Part shown: piece after piece, positions 25,887-33,835 of the stretch
How the letters are laid out: each line of letters starts with the position of its first letter
Position numbering within the stretch: position 1 is the stretch's first letter
Assembly: GCA_002329295.1 (NCBI GenBank)
Contig: DCTT01000026.1
Span: forward strand, 134,690-170,081
DNA from: Eubacteriaceae bacterium UBA1433
GTDB taxonomy: Bacteria; Bacillota; Clostridia; Eubacteriales; UBA1433
Direction of reading: 5' to 3'
Length of the DNA stretch: 35,392 bases
Position numbers and translations under genes: made by a program
Notes under the pieces: generated by a model
What the model was told of the DNA's origin: nothing
Seen by the model: only the letters and a program-made list of their open reading frames with translations
Databases searched by the model: none

Positions 25887-26918
25887 TTACTCACCCCCGG
25901 TATCTATTGTTGTTTCATTTGCCGTATAATAATATGTCCCGCCATCTATATATTTTTTAATTTTATCTCTTTTGAAAAGATATTCCAAATGCGCTAAAGC
26001 CTCTCCCGTAGCAAACCAATGCTGCTCTTTGGAATATTTGCTCCACATGTCTTCGGCGACTTTCCAAGTCATTTTTGACGCCACTTCAAATGCCGTCATT
26101 TTCCTGCTTTCCGCCGTCAAAATATCCACGACTTCACCCAATCGTTGTGTGTGGTGGTCAAAAATTTCTTCAATGCGCTGATACATATCAAACTCATTGC
26201 TCCTGTGTCCGCAAAGAAGTTTTTCCACATGCAGTTGTTTTGAGAAAAATAAGCTCTCCAGATAATTTCCCAAAGAGTCCAGTTCGCTTTCCCAGTATGT
26301 GATATTGGGAGAAATTTTCCCTAAAATATGGTCTCCGCAAATCAGGATTTTTTTGTCGTTTTCGTATAGCGCAATGTGTCCCGGCGTATGCCCCTTAAAC
26401 AAAATCGCCTCGAAACTATACTGACCGACAACAAATTTATCCCCTGCTTCAATGGCGCGAATATGTTCTGTCTGCCAATTTCTGTTCTGCATAAATTGAG
26501 CCCGCATCACAACTTCCGCATATTCTTCCGGCATACCGAACAGAGCGCTCGTTGCAGAAATTTCATCGCTTCTATCCACTTCCTGGGCAGAATTTTTTTC
26601 TACTTTTTTTTCCAAGTATTCCAAATCAAGCCGTCCTAAAAACAGCGTGATTTCTTTGTCCATTGCAGAAAACATTGCAAAGTGATCGCCATGCAAATGC
26701 GTTGCAACAAAATTTGTATTTTCATAGGCAAAATCCAACGCATCCATGGCTTTTTCAAAGGCTTCTTTGCAATCGGGATGATTAAATCCGCCGTCAATGA
26801 CCATGTTTTTGCTGTCCGGATGATTGGAACGAATAAAATAACTATTCAAAAATTTCAACGGGCTGTTTGGAAGAGGAATTTTGACTAAAAAAATATTTTC
26901 CGCTACTTCTTGATACAT
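25887..26918 (-). CDS. Metallo-beta-lactamase-fold hydrolase
   Basis: The 343-residue protein has the metal-binding signature THLHGDH (His74, His76, Asp78, His79), then GHTPGH near 176-181, CGDH near 194-197 and CGHRSNEF near 250. This is a complete binuclear zinc site of the glyoxalase II-like branch. A helical C-terminal extension of about 90 residues, with EVASKMTWKVAEDMW, resembles the winged-helix-like tail seen in LACTB2-type members. The substrate is unknown; thioester or phosphoester hydrolysis is usual for the family. It is first in the operon with guaB and guaA, with only one base between its stop and the guaB ATG, so it probably shares their promoter and control. GGAAGGAA precedes the ATG. 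Confidence 0.88.
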   Translation of the reverse strand: MYQEVAENIFLVKIPLPNSPLKFLNSYFIRSNHPDSKNMVIDGGFNHPDCKEAFEKAMDALDFAYENTNFVATHLHGDHFAMFSAMDKEITLFLGRLDLEYLEKKVEKNSAQEVDRSDEISATSALFGMPEEYAEVVMRAQFMQNRNWQTEHIRAIEAGDKFVVGQYSFEAILFKGHTPGHIALYENDKKILICGDHILGKISPNITYWESELDSLGNYLESLFFSKQLHVEKLLCGHRSNEFDMYQRIEEIFDHHTQRLGEVVDILTAESRKMTAFEVASKMTWKVAEDMWSKYSKEQHWFATGEALAHLEYLFKRDKIKKYIDGGTYYYTANETTIDTGGE

Positions 26919-26956
26919 GCTTGATTCCTTCCTGAAAATTGTGCTTGAATGTATTT

Positions 26957-26984
26957 ATTATATCAGAACTCCTACTCAAGACAA
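26957..26984 (-). promoter_or_regulatory. Promoter of the hydrolase-guaB-guaA operon
   Basis: On the minus strand TTGTCT (26984-26979) is followed after 16 bases by TATAAT (26962-26957). A TG one base before the -10 gives an extended -10 element. The start of transcription would lie about 30 bases before the hydrolase ATG. Confidence 0.6.
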
Positions 26985-27004
26985 GACAAAACGTCTATAC
27001 ATCC

Positions 27005-27040
27005 GACAATTTTTCTGAAACAGCAGAGAGGAAAATTGTC
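27005..27040. repeat. Perfect 9-bp inverted repeat between divergent operons
   Basis: GACAATTTT at 27005-27013 and AAAATTGTC at 27032-27040 are perfect complements separated by 18 bases. The pair lies between the divergent promoters of the guaBA operon and the first zinc-ribbon gene. It could be an operator or a hairpin; there is no evidence beyond symmetry and position. Confidence 0.4.
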
Positions 27041-27109
27041 CTTTTCTTTCAGTCCTGACAAAGAACCTTTTACCGATGATATTTTTTACGGTTTTAAAAT
27101 AACAAGATT

Positions 27110-27155
27110 TGTATTATAATATAAATTAAATATTACAGTAATGAAGGTGTACCTT
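27110..27155 (+). promoter_or_regulatory. Likely -10 region and Shine-Dalgarno hairpin of the first zinc-ribbon gene
   Basis: TTGTATTATAAT at 27110-27121 contains a perfect -10 box. The same string recurs before the third paralogue and a longer version before the second. Directly before ATG, AAGG (27144-27147) can pair with CCTT (27152-27155), enclosing the ribosome-binding site AAGGTG. The stem is short and touches the start codon. Confidence 0.4.
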
Positions 27156-28625
27156 ATGAAATGTTTTTTTTGTAAAAGAGATATTGAACCTTCTTTGAAA
27201 TATTGCCCTCATTGTGGAAAACCGGTTCAACCTCCGATAACGACTCAAGATGCACGTTCCTTATCCAATCATGTATCTGCTCAATCTGCGGCTGACGATT
27301 CTGTCCTTGAACAAACAATCGTTTTTGGCACGCAGACGACACCCGCTGTCCCGGATACATCGTCTTCTCCAAATGTTTTATCTGATTCCGTAGAGACAAT
27401 TCATCCTCCCATTTTTAGCCCAAACATGATTGACGAGCTGGCTCATACAAGTGATTCTGCGCCGGCGATGCCTGCCTCATCATCTCCGCCACAACCTACA
27501 CAACCGGCAACGACTGCAACAGATTCAACTATTGCAGCCACTTCTGCCGCACAAAACGACTCCTTTGCCGCGACTCTGGCAGCCAGTGAGCCGACTCAAA
27601 CAAGCAGCGTATCCGATGCCGAAATAAAGAATGTAATTAACGTTTTAGATTCTTCCGATTTTCAACGGCCACCAGCTGCACCGCGTACTGCGCCTCCACC
27701 CCCACTAACACCTCCTGTCAATAAAGATGATTTTCAGCAACGCCCGAAGAAAAAAACGACCTCTTCTCGCAAAATAATTCTCACCATCATTTTGATTGTG
27801 GCGGTTTTAGCTATTGGTGCACTGGCATATTTTCTGTTCCTCAACCCCGGAGCAAAAGTAATACAGACTACAAAAACGATTGAAGCCGGCACAGACGTGG
27901 ACTTGCTCACGCTTATTTCCGTGCAAGAACGTGAAAACTATGACATTGCCGTTAAATCCAGCGAAGTGGATGTGAAGGCCTTAGGCAATTACAAAGTAAT
28001 CTATACCGTTACCTCAAAAAAGAATCAGAAAGCAAAAGATTTTGAATTTGTCTTTACCGTACAAGATACCACACCACCGCAAATCAATGCTCCTGATACC
28101 ATAGCTGTGATAAAAGACCAACCATTGAACATTTTTAGTGATATCACCATCACAGATAACTTGGATGGTACCATTGATCCTTCAGCAATCATCATGGAGG
28201 GCAGCCCCAATACTGCAACAGTGGGTACATATCCTGTAACACTGTCTGTTACCGATAAGTCGGGCAATAAAGCTACAAAAGCCATCAGTGTCATCGTCGA
28301 AGACAAAAGCAATCCTGTTACCTTTATTAACCAAATCAAATACACCTGGGAATTTTTAAGCAATCCGCAACAGATACTGATTATTAGAGAAGAAGATAAT
28401 AAATACCTGATGTTTGTCGGTTACAAAAACAGTGAAGGCTATGGCGGTCCTCTTGTGTTAAAAAATATTGCGCCTGATAACATTACCGCAACCGCCACAT
28501 GGTTTTTTGACGATAACGGAAAAGAAACCGAAATCGAAGTAAAGTTTGACATAGGCAAACCCAGAGACGGAAAAATGAAACTCAATTACGGTCAAGGATG
28601 GGAAGAAGTAAAGATTTTAAAATAA
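27156..28625 (+). CDS. Zinc-ribbon, single-pass membrane protein with long linker and two Ig-like domains (paralogue 1)
   Basis: The 489-residue protein opens with a zinc ribbon MKCFFCKRD...YCPHCGK (CxxC, 12 residues, CxxC). A linker of about 180 residues rich in Ser, Thr, Ala and Pro follows, then a basic KKKTTSSRK and one membrane helix at about 205-230. Two Ig-like DUF5011/HYR-type domains come next (QTTKTIEAGTDVDLLTLISV...; DTTPPQINAPD...ITDNLDGTIDPS...GTYPVTLSVTDKSGN). The last 100 residues (VTFINQIKYTWEFL to GWEEVKILK) form a domain shared only with the two paralogues here. The zinc ribbon should be cytoplasmic and the Ig part outside. ATG at 27156 is chosen because all three paralogues begin MKC after an AGGTG-type site. 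Function is unknown. Ligand sensing or envelope binding would fit. Confidence 0.82.
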   Translation: MKCFFCKRDIEPSLKYCPHCGKPVQPPITTQDARSLSNHVSAQSAADDSVLEQTIVFGTQTTPAVPDTSSSPNVLSDSVETIHPPIFSPNMIDELAHTSDSAPAMPASSSPPQPTQPATTATDSTIAATSAAQNDSFAATLAASEPTQTSSVSDAEIKNVINVLDSSDFQRPPAAPRTAPPPPLTPPVNKDDFQQRPKKKTTSSRKIILTIILIVAVLAIGALAYFLFLNPGAKVIQTTKTIEAGTDVDLLTLISVQERENYDIAVKSSEVDVKALGNYKVIYTVTSKKNQKAKDFEFVFTVQDTTPPQINAPDTIAVIKDQPLNIFSDITITDNLDGTIDPSAIIMEGSPNTATVGTYPVTLSVTDKSGNKATKAISVIVEDKSNPVTFINQIKYTWEFLSNPQQILIIREEDNKYLMFVGYKNSEGYGGPLVLKNIAPDNITATATWFFDDNGKETEIEVKFDIGKPRDGKMKLNYGQGWEEVKILK

Positions 28626-28656
28626 CACTTCGTTTCTATTCAATACGACTTGATGA

Positions 28657-28688
28657 GAAACACCTGATGTATCGGGTGTTTCTTTTTT
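28657..28688. terminator. Intrinsic terminator between converging genes
   Basis: GAAACACC (28657-28664) pairs with GGTGTTTC (28675-28682), followed by TTTTTT. It ends the first zinc-ribbon gene and overlaps the stop of the small minus-strand gene at 28688. Confidence 0.85.
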
Positions 28689-28840
28689 CACACCTTGGAG
28701 CGTAGCATCTGATATTTATCACGCGCACTCAGCACAAGATTAATGCCTTCTTGCAACAAATATCGGAAATCCGTTGCAAAATTTCCTTGCGAAAATTTTT
28801 GAGTACAATCACCGTTTTTGTCAACCTCTACCTTGTACAT
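28688..28840 (-). CDS. Small 50-residue hypothetical protein
   Basis: ATG at 28840-28838, eight bases after AAAGGGAG, opens a 50-codon frame. It reads MYKVEVDKNGDCTQKFSQGN, continues through FRYLLQEGINLVLSARDKYQ and ends LRSKV. The good ribosome-binding site, natural composition and helix-like second half (LLQEGINLVLSARDKYQML) suggest a real gene. It is convergent with the first zinc-ribbon gene and shares its terminator. No characterised family is recognised. Confidence 0.6.
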   Translation of the reverse strand: MYKVEVDKNGDCTQKFSQGNFATDFRYLLQEGINLVLSARDKYQMLRSKV

Positions 28841-28885
28841 ACACTCCCTTTGTAGTCAAATAATTTATTTAGCATGTTGTAAAAC

Positions 28886-28960
28886 TTGTATGTATTATAT
28901 TATAATTTAAATAAAGCGTTCCGTTCGGAAAAATCTTGCCAATGAAAGGTAGGTGCCTTT
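28886..28960 (+). promoter_or_regulatory. Likely -10 region and Shine-Dalgarno hairpin of the second zinc-ribbon gene
   Basis: A TTGTATGTATTATATTATAA-type string at 28886-28906 ends in a perfect TATAAT (28901-28906). Before the start codon, AAAGG (28945-28949) is complementary to CCTTT (28956-28960) around TAGGTG, so the AGGTG ribosome-binding sequence sits in the loop of a small hairpin. Confidence 0.45.
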
Positions 28961-28962
28961 TT

Positions 28963-30030
28963 ATGAAATGTCCCTTTTGTGCCAAAGACATCTTTCCCGG
29001 CATGCGGTTTTGCCCTCATTGCGGAAAACTTGTTACCGGAAATACTACTTCAGCACATTCTGAAGAACAACTTGCAGAGCCGGTGACGCAACCCATTACT
29101 GTGCCCCTCTCTTTTGATAAATCAACTCTTTCGTTCCAAGATATAACCATACCTGACAAGAAAAAACAACGAAATATGATTCTTATCATTGTCGCAATCA
29201 TCGTGCTATTAGCAGGTGCAGCTGCAGCCTATTTTCTACTGCTCCATCCCAAAGCCGAGGTAACGCAAATTACGAAAACCATTGAAGCCGGCGCAGAAAT
29301 CGATCCTCTTACACTTATTGCAGTGAAAAACTCTGAAAATTTTGATGTTACTGTAAAATCAAGCGATTTAAACACCAAGCGTTTAGGAGATTATACGATC
29401 GTTTATATGGTCACGCCCAAAAAAAATACTGACGGTCAAGAACATGCATTTGTTTTTACCGTACAAGACACCACACCGCCTCAAATCAACGCTCCGGCTA
29501 CCATTTCCATACTCAAAGATCAAAAACTCAATGTGATAGCCAACATTACTGTTACAGATAATTTGGACGGCATCATAGACCCGGCCACTGTCGCTATCAG
29601 CGGCAATCCCGATACCACGAAAAAAGGGACATACCCGATTACTTTGTTCGTTTATGACCAGGCGGGCAATAAAGCGACAGCAGAAATCAGTGTCATTGTA
29701 GAAGACAAAAGTGACCCTGTTGCATTTTTTAAACAAATCAATTACAACTGGGAATTTGTGGATGAACTTGAAAAAATGATTGTCATCAGAAAAGAAGGTA
29801 ATACCTATTACATGTATACAGGTTACAAAGAAAGCCACTGTCCTGGCGGCGCCTTTGTATTAGAACACATTTCTCCGGATAACCTTACTGCTACCGGCAC
29901 ATGGATGTACGTTGATAAAGAATATAAAGAAATACCGATCAAGTTCGATTTAGGCAAACCGGGAGACGGAAAAATGAAAGTGGATCTCGGCAGCGGCTGG
30001 CGAGAAGTCCGTATTTACAAAGGCAATTAA
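28963..30030 (+). CDS. Zinc-ribbon, single-pass membrane protein with two Ig-like domains (paralogue 2)
   Basis: The 355-residue protein has the same order of parts as its neighbours: zinc ribbon MKCPFCAKDIFPGMRFCPHC, a short linker of about 40 residues, and a membrane helix near 69-92 after KKKQR. The first Ig-like unit has QITKTIEAGAEIDPLTLIAV, and the second runs from DTTPPQINAPATISI to GTYPITLFVYDQAGN. The shared C-terminal domain runs from VAFFKQINYNWEFV to GWREVRIYKGN. Its linker is about 140 residues shorter than in paralogue 1, while the outer domains are well conserved, so the spacing between cytoplasmic and outer parts varies freely. ATG at 28963 follows the hairpin-embedded AGGTG. 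The gene has its own promoter-like sequence and terminator. Confidence 0.82.
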   Translation: MKCPFCAKDIFPGMRFCPHCGKLVTGNTTSAHSEEQLAEPVTQPITVPLSFDKSTLSFQDITIPDKKKQRNMILIIVAIIVLLAGAAAAYFLLLHPKAEVTQITKTIEAGAEIDPLTLIAVKNSENFDVTVKSSDLNTKRLGDYTIVYMVTPKKNTDGQEHAFVFTVQDTTPPQINAPATISILKDQKLNVIANITVTDNLDGIIDPATVAISGNPDTTKKGTYPITLFVYDQAGNKATAEISVIVEDKSDPVAFFKQINYNWEFVDELEKMIVIRKEGNTYYMYTGYKESHCPGGAFVLEHISPDNLTATGTWMYVDKEYKEIPIKFDLGKPGDGKMKVDLGSGWREVRIYKGN

Positions 30031-30043
30031 TATTTCAAATATC

Positions 30044-30074
30044 AAAAAACCGATCCATTGCGATCGGTTTTTTT
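30044..30074. terminator. Intrinsic terminator after the second zinc-ribbon gene
   Basis: ACCGATC (30049-30055) pairs with GATCGGT (30062-30068), with an A run before and a T7 run after. It is strong in the plus direction and plausible in the minus direction. Confidence 0.9.
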
Positions 30075-30423
30075 GTAGCATTTTTATTACATTTTCGATA
30101 TTTTCGCTACTCTTCCAAGTGATGCTTTGTGTTTTATTTTGGAAGATACTGGATACTCTTCCAAACAAGAAATCGTTTTTATTAAGAGGTCATTTTTAAT
30201 TCTTTGAACCATAATGCAGTGCACCAGCACAATTTTTAATACACTTTGCCTCATAAACGCATATAACACTGTGAAAAATAAAATGATTTATAGATGATTA
30301 TAGAGAGGAAAAAATGCTTTAACGAAAGATTTTTGTATATTTTTCGCTATATAACCATGTTAAATATGTGAAGTATTAAAAATAAAAAAATTTTTCTTCA
30401 GTATAGTGGGAAAATTGTGTAAA
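30075..30423. other. Interval between zinc-ribbon genes 2 and 3
   Basis: There is no convincing gene. On the minus strand a frame from about 30254 to 30087 reads MRQSVLKIVLVHCIMVQRIK and ends RVAKISKM. It has no ribosome-binding site and may be a remnant. The rest is A/T-rich leader sequence of the third zinc-ribbon gene. Confidence 0.3.
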
Positions 30424-30478
30424 TTGTATTATAATACAGGCATCAAATACAAAAAATTTACTGGAAGGCAGGTGCCTT
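30424..30478 (+). promoter_or_regulatory. Likely -10 region and Shine-Dalgarno hairpin of the third zinc-ribbon gene
   Basis: TTGTATTATAAT at 30424-30435 is identical to the string before paralogue 1. Upstream of ATG, AAGGC (30465-30469) pairs with GCCTT (30474-30478) around AGGT. Compared with paralogue 2 the stem bases differ but pairing is kept. Confidence 0.45.
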
Positions 30479-30481
30479 TTT

Positions 30482-31606
30482 ATGAAATGCCCTTTTTGTA
30501 CCAAAGACATTTTCCCCGGTATGAATTTCTGCCCTCATTGCGGAAAACATATTTCGCAAGATCCCGCAGCGGAAAACTCAACGACGCATCTTGCAGAACC
30601 AGCGACTCAACCGATCTCTCCATCCTCCGTACGTCAGGAAGTCGCTGTGCCGTCACCGAGTGCAAACAGCTTTACTTCACCACCTGATGTCGGCGGCAAC
30701 ATGCCCGTCAAAAAAACGAATCTGAAACTTGTTCTTATCATTAGTGCTATCGCTGTTTTGTTAGCCGGCGCTGTATTGGCCTACTTTCTTCTTTTAAGTC
30801 CAAAAGCCGATGTGACCCAGACCACCAAAACCATCGAAGCGGGCACAGAGGTGGATCCTCTCACACTTATTGCAGTGAAAGATGCTGAAAATTTTAATGT
30901 TACTGTAAAATCAAGTGATTTGGATACAAACAAACTTGGTGACTACAACATTATCTACACTGTTACGTCAAAAGAACACAACAAAGGCAAAGACTACGAA
31001 TTTACTTTTACGGTACAGGACACCACACCGCCACAGATTACCGGAGAAAGTACTTTCACGGTCCTGAAAGGCGAACAACTGGATGTTCGTTCCGCCATGA
31101 CCATTACCGATAATTTAGACGGTATCATTGACCCCTCTGCCGCTACGGTAAACGGAACCCCCGACTTTGCAAAAGCGGGAACCTATCCTATTACCTTGTC
31201 TGTTTCCGACAAGTCGGGCAATACTGCGACAAAAGAAGTTAGCATCGTCGTAGAAGATAAAAGTAATCCCGAAACTTTTTTCAATCAAATAAACACTGCT
31301 TGGGGTTATGTTAACTTTCCTGACCAAATGATGATTATCAAAAAAGTCAACAATAAATACATGATGTATTCCGGTCAAAAAAATAACCAGGGCTTCGGCG
31401 GTGAATTTACATTTCAAAGCATTGCTCCCGATGGCAGAACCGCCGTTTTGGAATGGCGGTATAACTACGAAATGGGTACTCAGATCATGACTGTCAAAGT
31501 AGATTTGGGCGCACCGGGAGATGGCAAAATGAGGATGGATATTGGCGGCAGCGGCTGGGAGGATATGTTCTTACATAAAGGCAGCGAAAAGCTTGATACG
31601 CCCTAA
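30482..31606 (+). CDS. Zinc-ribbon, single-pass membrane protein with two Ig-like domains (paralogue 3)
   Basis: The 374-residue protein has the zinc ribbon MKCPFCTKDIFPGMNFCPHC, a Ser/Pro-rich linker and a membrane helix near 80-103 (LKLVLIISAIAVLLAGAVLA). The first Ig-like unit has QTTKTIEAGTEVDPLTLIAV, the second runs from DTTPPQITGESTFTV to GTYPITLSVSDKSGN, and the C-terminal shared domain runs from ETFFNQINTAWGYV to GSGWEDMFLHKG. It is closest to paralogue 2 in the zinc ribbon and first Ig unit. The C-terminal domain is more diverged (DQMMIIKKVNNKYMMYSGQK). It has its own -10-like sequence and shares the terminator at 31654 with groEL. Tandem duplication followed by divergence is the simplest history. 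Confidence 0.82.
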   Translation: MKCPFCTKDIFPGMNFCPHCGKHISQDPAAENSTTHLAEPATQPISPSSVRQEVAVPSPSANSFTSPPDVGGNMPVKKTNLKLVLIISAIAVLLAGAVLAYFLLLSPKADVTQTTKTIEAGTEVDPLTLIAVKDAENFNVTVKSSDLDTNKLGDYNIIYTVTSKEHNKGKDYEFTFTVQDTTPPQITGESTFTVLKGEQLDVRSAMTITDNLDGIIDPSAATVNGTPDFAKAGTYPITLSVSDKSGNTATKEVSIVVEDKSNPETFFNQINTAWGYVNFPDQMMIIKKVNNKYMMYSGQKNNQGFGGEFTFQSIAPDGRTAVLEWRYNYEMGTQIMTVKVDLGAPGDGKMRMDIGGSGWEDMFLHKGSEKLDTP

Positions 31607-31653
31607 TGCTATAAAATAGTAAATACAAATCTTATCTAATTGCCTGAAACAAT

Positions 31654-31686
31654 AAAAAATCCCGATACCATGTATCGGGATTTTTT
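31654..31686. terminator. Bidirectional terminator between third zinc-ribbon gene and groEL
   Basis: ATCCCGATAC (31659-31668) pairs perfectly with GTATCGGGAT (31672-31681), with A6 before and T6 after. It serves converging transcripts from both sides. Confidence 0.93.
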
Positions 31687-31701
31687 ATATTTATTATTTT
31701 G

Positions 31702-33327
31702 TTACATCATCGGCATTCCGCCGCCTCCCATCGGGGGCATTGCGGGAGTTTCTTCCTTGATGTCGGCTACTGCTGCTTCTGTTGTCAAGAACATAGCCGC
31801 TGCACTTGCCGCATTTTGCAGTGCGCTTCGTGCTACTTTCGTGGGGTCAATAATCCCTGATTCAAACATATCTACATAGGTAAATGTATTTGCATCAAAG
31901 CCTTTGCCCTTTTGTTCGTTTTTCAATTTCTCAATGACAACCGATCCTTCAATTCCTGCATTGATAGCAATCTGACGCAGAGGTTCTTCAATGGCTCTTC
32001 TGATAATGGAAGCGCCCGTTTTTTCGTCCCCTTCCAAAGTTTCAAGCAATTCTTCCACTTTATCAATCGCTCCGATATATGCGCTGCCGCCGCCGGCGAT
32101 AACGCCTTCTTCAACAGCCGCTCTTGTGGCATTAAGCGCATCTTCGATTCTGTATTTCTTTTCTTTGAGTTCTGTTTCGGTTGCTGCGCCGACATTGATA
32201 ACCGCAACGCCGCCGGATAATTTTGCAAGTCGTTCTTGTAATTTTTCTTTATCATAATCGCTGGTGCTGATTTCGATTTCGTTTTTGATTTGTTTGATGC
32301 GATCTTCCACAGCCGTTTTTTCTCCGGCACCTTCCACGATGATTGTACTGTCTTTGGTTACTCTGATTTGTCTTGCCTTGCCCAGTTCAGCCAGTCCTGT
32401 GTTTTTCAACTCCAGTCCCATTTCTTCGCTAATTACCGTAGCGCCTGTCAAGGTTGCAATGTCTTTGAGCATTTCTTTTCTTCTGTCACCAAATCCGGGC
32501 GCTTTGACTGCTACACAGTTAAACACGCCTCTGAGTTTGTTAAGAATCAATGTAGCCAGCGCTTCGTTCTCCACATCTTCAGCAATGATCAAGAGTTTGC
32601 CGCCGTTTTGCATTACCACTTCCAATACCGGCAAAATTTCTTGAATATTTGAGATTTTTTTGTCTGTCAACAAAACAAACGTATCTTCGTAAACCGCTAC
32701 CATTTTATCGGTATCTGTTACCATATACGGTGAGAGATATCCTCTGTCAAATTCCATTCCTTCAGTGAATTCTAACTCAATTCCGACTGTTTTGCCTTCT
32801 TCTACCGTGATAACGCCGTCGTTGCCTACTTTCTCCATTGCGTCTGCAATCAATTTGCCGATTTCTTCGTCTCCTGCAGAAATCGAGGCAACTTGCGTAA
32901 TAAACAATTTATCTTCTACCTTTTGGCTAACGCTTTCCAAATATGCTACAACCGTACTTACTGCCTTTTCAATCCCTTTTTTCACAACCATCGGGTTTGC
33001 GCCAGCGGCAATATTTTTAAGCCCTTCACGAATAATGGATTGCGCCAGCAGCGTTGCCGTGGTGGTTCCGTCCCCTGCCACATCATTTGTTTTCGTCGCT
33101 ACTTCTTTTACGAGTTGTGCGCCCATGTTTTCATAAGCGTCTTCTAACTCAATTTCTCTTGCAATGGTTACGCCGTCATTTGTGATAACGGGAGCGCCGA
33201 AACTTCTGCCCAATACCACGTTTCTGCCTCTGGGCCCTAAGGTTATTTTTACGGTATCTGCAAGTTTATTTACACCAATTTCAAGTGATTTTCTGGCTTC
33301 TTCAGAAAATTTAATGTCTTTTGCCAT
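31702..33327 (-). CDS. groEL: Chaperonin GroEL (60 kDa subunit)
   Basis: The 541-residue chaperonin subunit assembles into the double-ring folding chamber with GroES. It shows MAKDIKFSEEARKSLEIGVN, LGPRGRNVVLG, the ATP-binding NDGVTIAREI and VAGDGTTTATLLAQ, the apical domain with GFGDRRKEMLKDIA, and the C-terminal glycine/methionine tail GGGGMPMM. Length and all signature regions are normal. AAAGGAG precedes the ATG. It follows groES after 17 bases and shares its CIRCE-controlled promoter. Confidence 0.99.
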   Translation of the reverse strand: MAKDIKFSEEARKSLEIGVNKLADTVKITLGPRGRNVVLGRSFGAPVITNDGVTIAREIELEDAYENMGAQLVKEVATKTNDVAGDGTTTATLLAQSIIREGLKNIAAGANPMVVKKGIEKAVSTVVAYLESVSQKVEDKLFITQVASISAGDEEIGKLIADAMEKVGNDGVITVEEGKTVGIELEFTEGMEFDRGYLSPYMVTDTDKMVAVYEDTFVLLTDKKISNIQEILPVLEVVMQNGGKLLIIAEDVENEALATLILNKLRGVFNCVAVKAPGFGDRRKEMLKDIATLTGATVISEEMGLELKNTGLAELGKARQIRVTKDSTIIVEGAGEKTAVEDRIKQIKNEIEISTSDYDKEKLQERLAKLSGGVAVINVGAATETELKEKKYRIEDALNATRAAVEEGVIAGGGSAYIGAIDKVEELLETLEGDEKTGASIIRRAIEEPLRQIAINAGIEGSVVIEKLKNEQKGKGFDANTFTYVDMFESGIIDPTKVARSALQNAASAAAMFLTTEAAVADIKEETPAMPPMGGGGMPMM

Positions 33328-33344
33328 TGTTTTTTCTCCTTTAC

Positions 33345-33632
33345 CTATTCTGTAATAATTGCTAAGATATCATTTTGTTTTACAATCAGATATTCTTCGC
33401 CGTCCAATTTGATTTCCATCCCCGAATATTTGGAATAGATGACTCTGTCACCTACCGCTACATCCAAGGGCACTTTTTTGCCGTCAACAACTTCTCCGCT
33501 GCCCACAGCAACAACGACCGCCTCTTGCGGTTTTTCTTTTGCGCTATCGGGAAGTACGATACCGCTCTTCGTTGTTTCTTCTTTTTCTTTTACTTTTAAG
33601 ATGACTCTGTCCGATAATGGTTTAAGATTCAC
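33345..33632 (-). CDS. groES: Co-chaperonin GroES (10 kDa subunit)
   Basis: The 95-residue GroEL lid protein begins LKPLSDRVILKVKEKEETTK and contains the mobile-loop sequence TKSGIVLPDSAKEKPQ and the GDRVIYSKYSG strand. It starts with GTG at 33632-33630, chosen because AGGAGGAAA precedes it at normal spacing and MNLKPLSDRV aligns with family starts. It is the first gene of the heat-shock operon with groEL. Confidence 0.98.
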   Translation of the reverse strand: MNLKPLSDRVILKVKEKEETTKSGIVLPDSAKEKPQEAVVVAVGSGEVVDGKKVPLDVAVGDRVIYSKYSGMEIKLDGEEYLIVKQNDILAIITE

Positions 33633-33673
33633 AATACTTTCCTCCTAATATGAAACTTAGATTAAGCAATTTA

Positions 33674-33700
33674 TTAGCACTCTTTAAAACCGAGTGCTAA
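33674..33700. promoter_or_regulatory. CIRCE operator (HrcA-binding site)
   Basis: A perfect CIRCE inverted repeat is present: TTAGCACTC, nine bases, GAGTGCTAA. It lies between the groES promoter and start codon, where the HrcA repressor is known to bind in Firmicutes. It predicts heat-inducible control of groES-groEL. Confidence 0.98.
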
Positions 33701-33704
33701 TAAT

Positions 33705-33733
33705 ATTGTATTCGAGCATCCGATGATTATCAA
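33705..33733 (-). promoter_or_regulatory. groES-groEL promoter
   Basis: On the minus strand TTGATA (33733-33728) is followed after 17 bases by TACAAT (33710-33705), and the CIRCE element starts just downstream. The arrangement is the standard one for HrcA-repressed vegetative promoters. Confidence 0.85.
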
Positions 33734-33835
33734 CTTTTAATTTTGCTCTTTTTTACTTATATTCTTTTATTTTTTCGCCTTTTTTGCACTGTTTTTATGT
33801 TTTACTCCGTTTTTCTTTGTTTTTCAGCATTTTTT

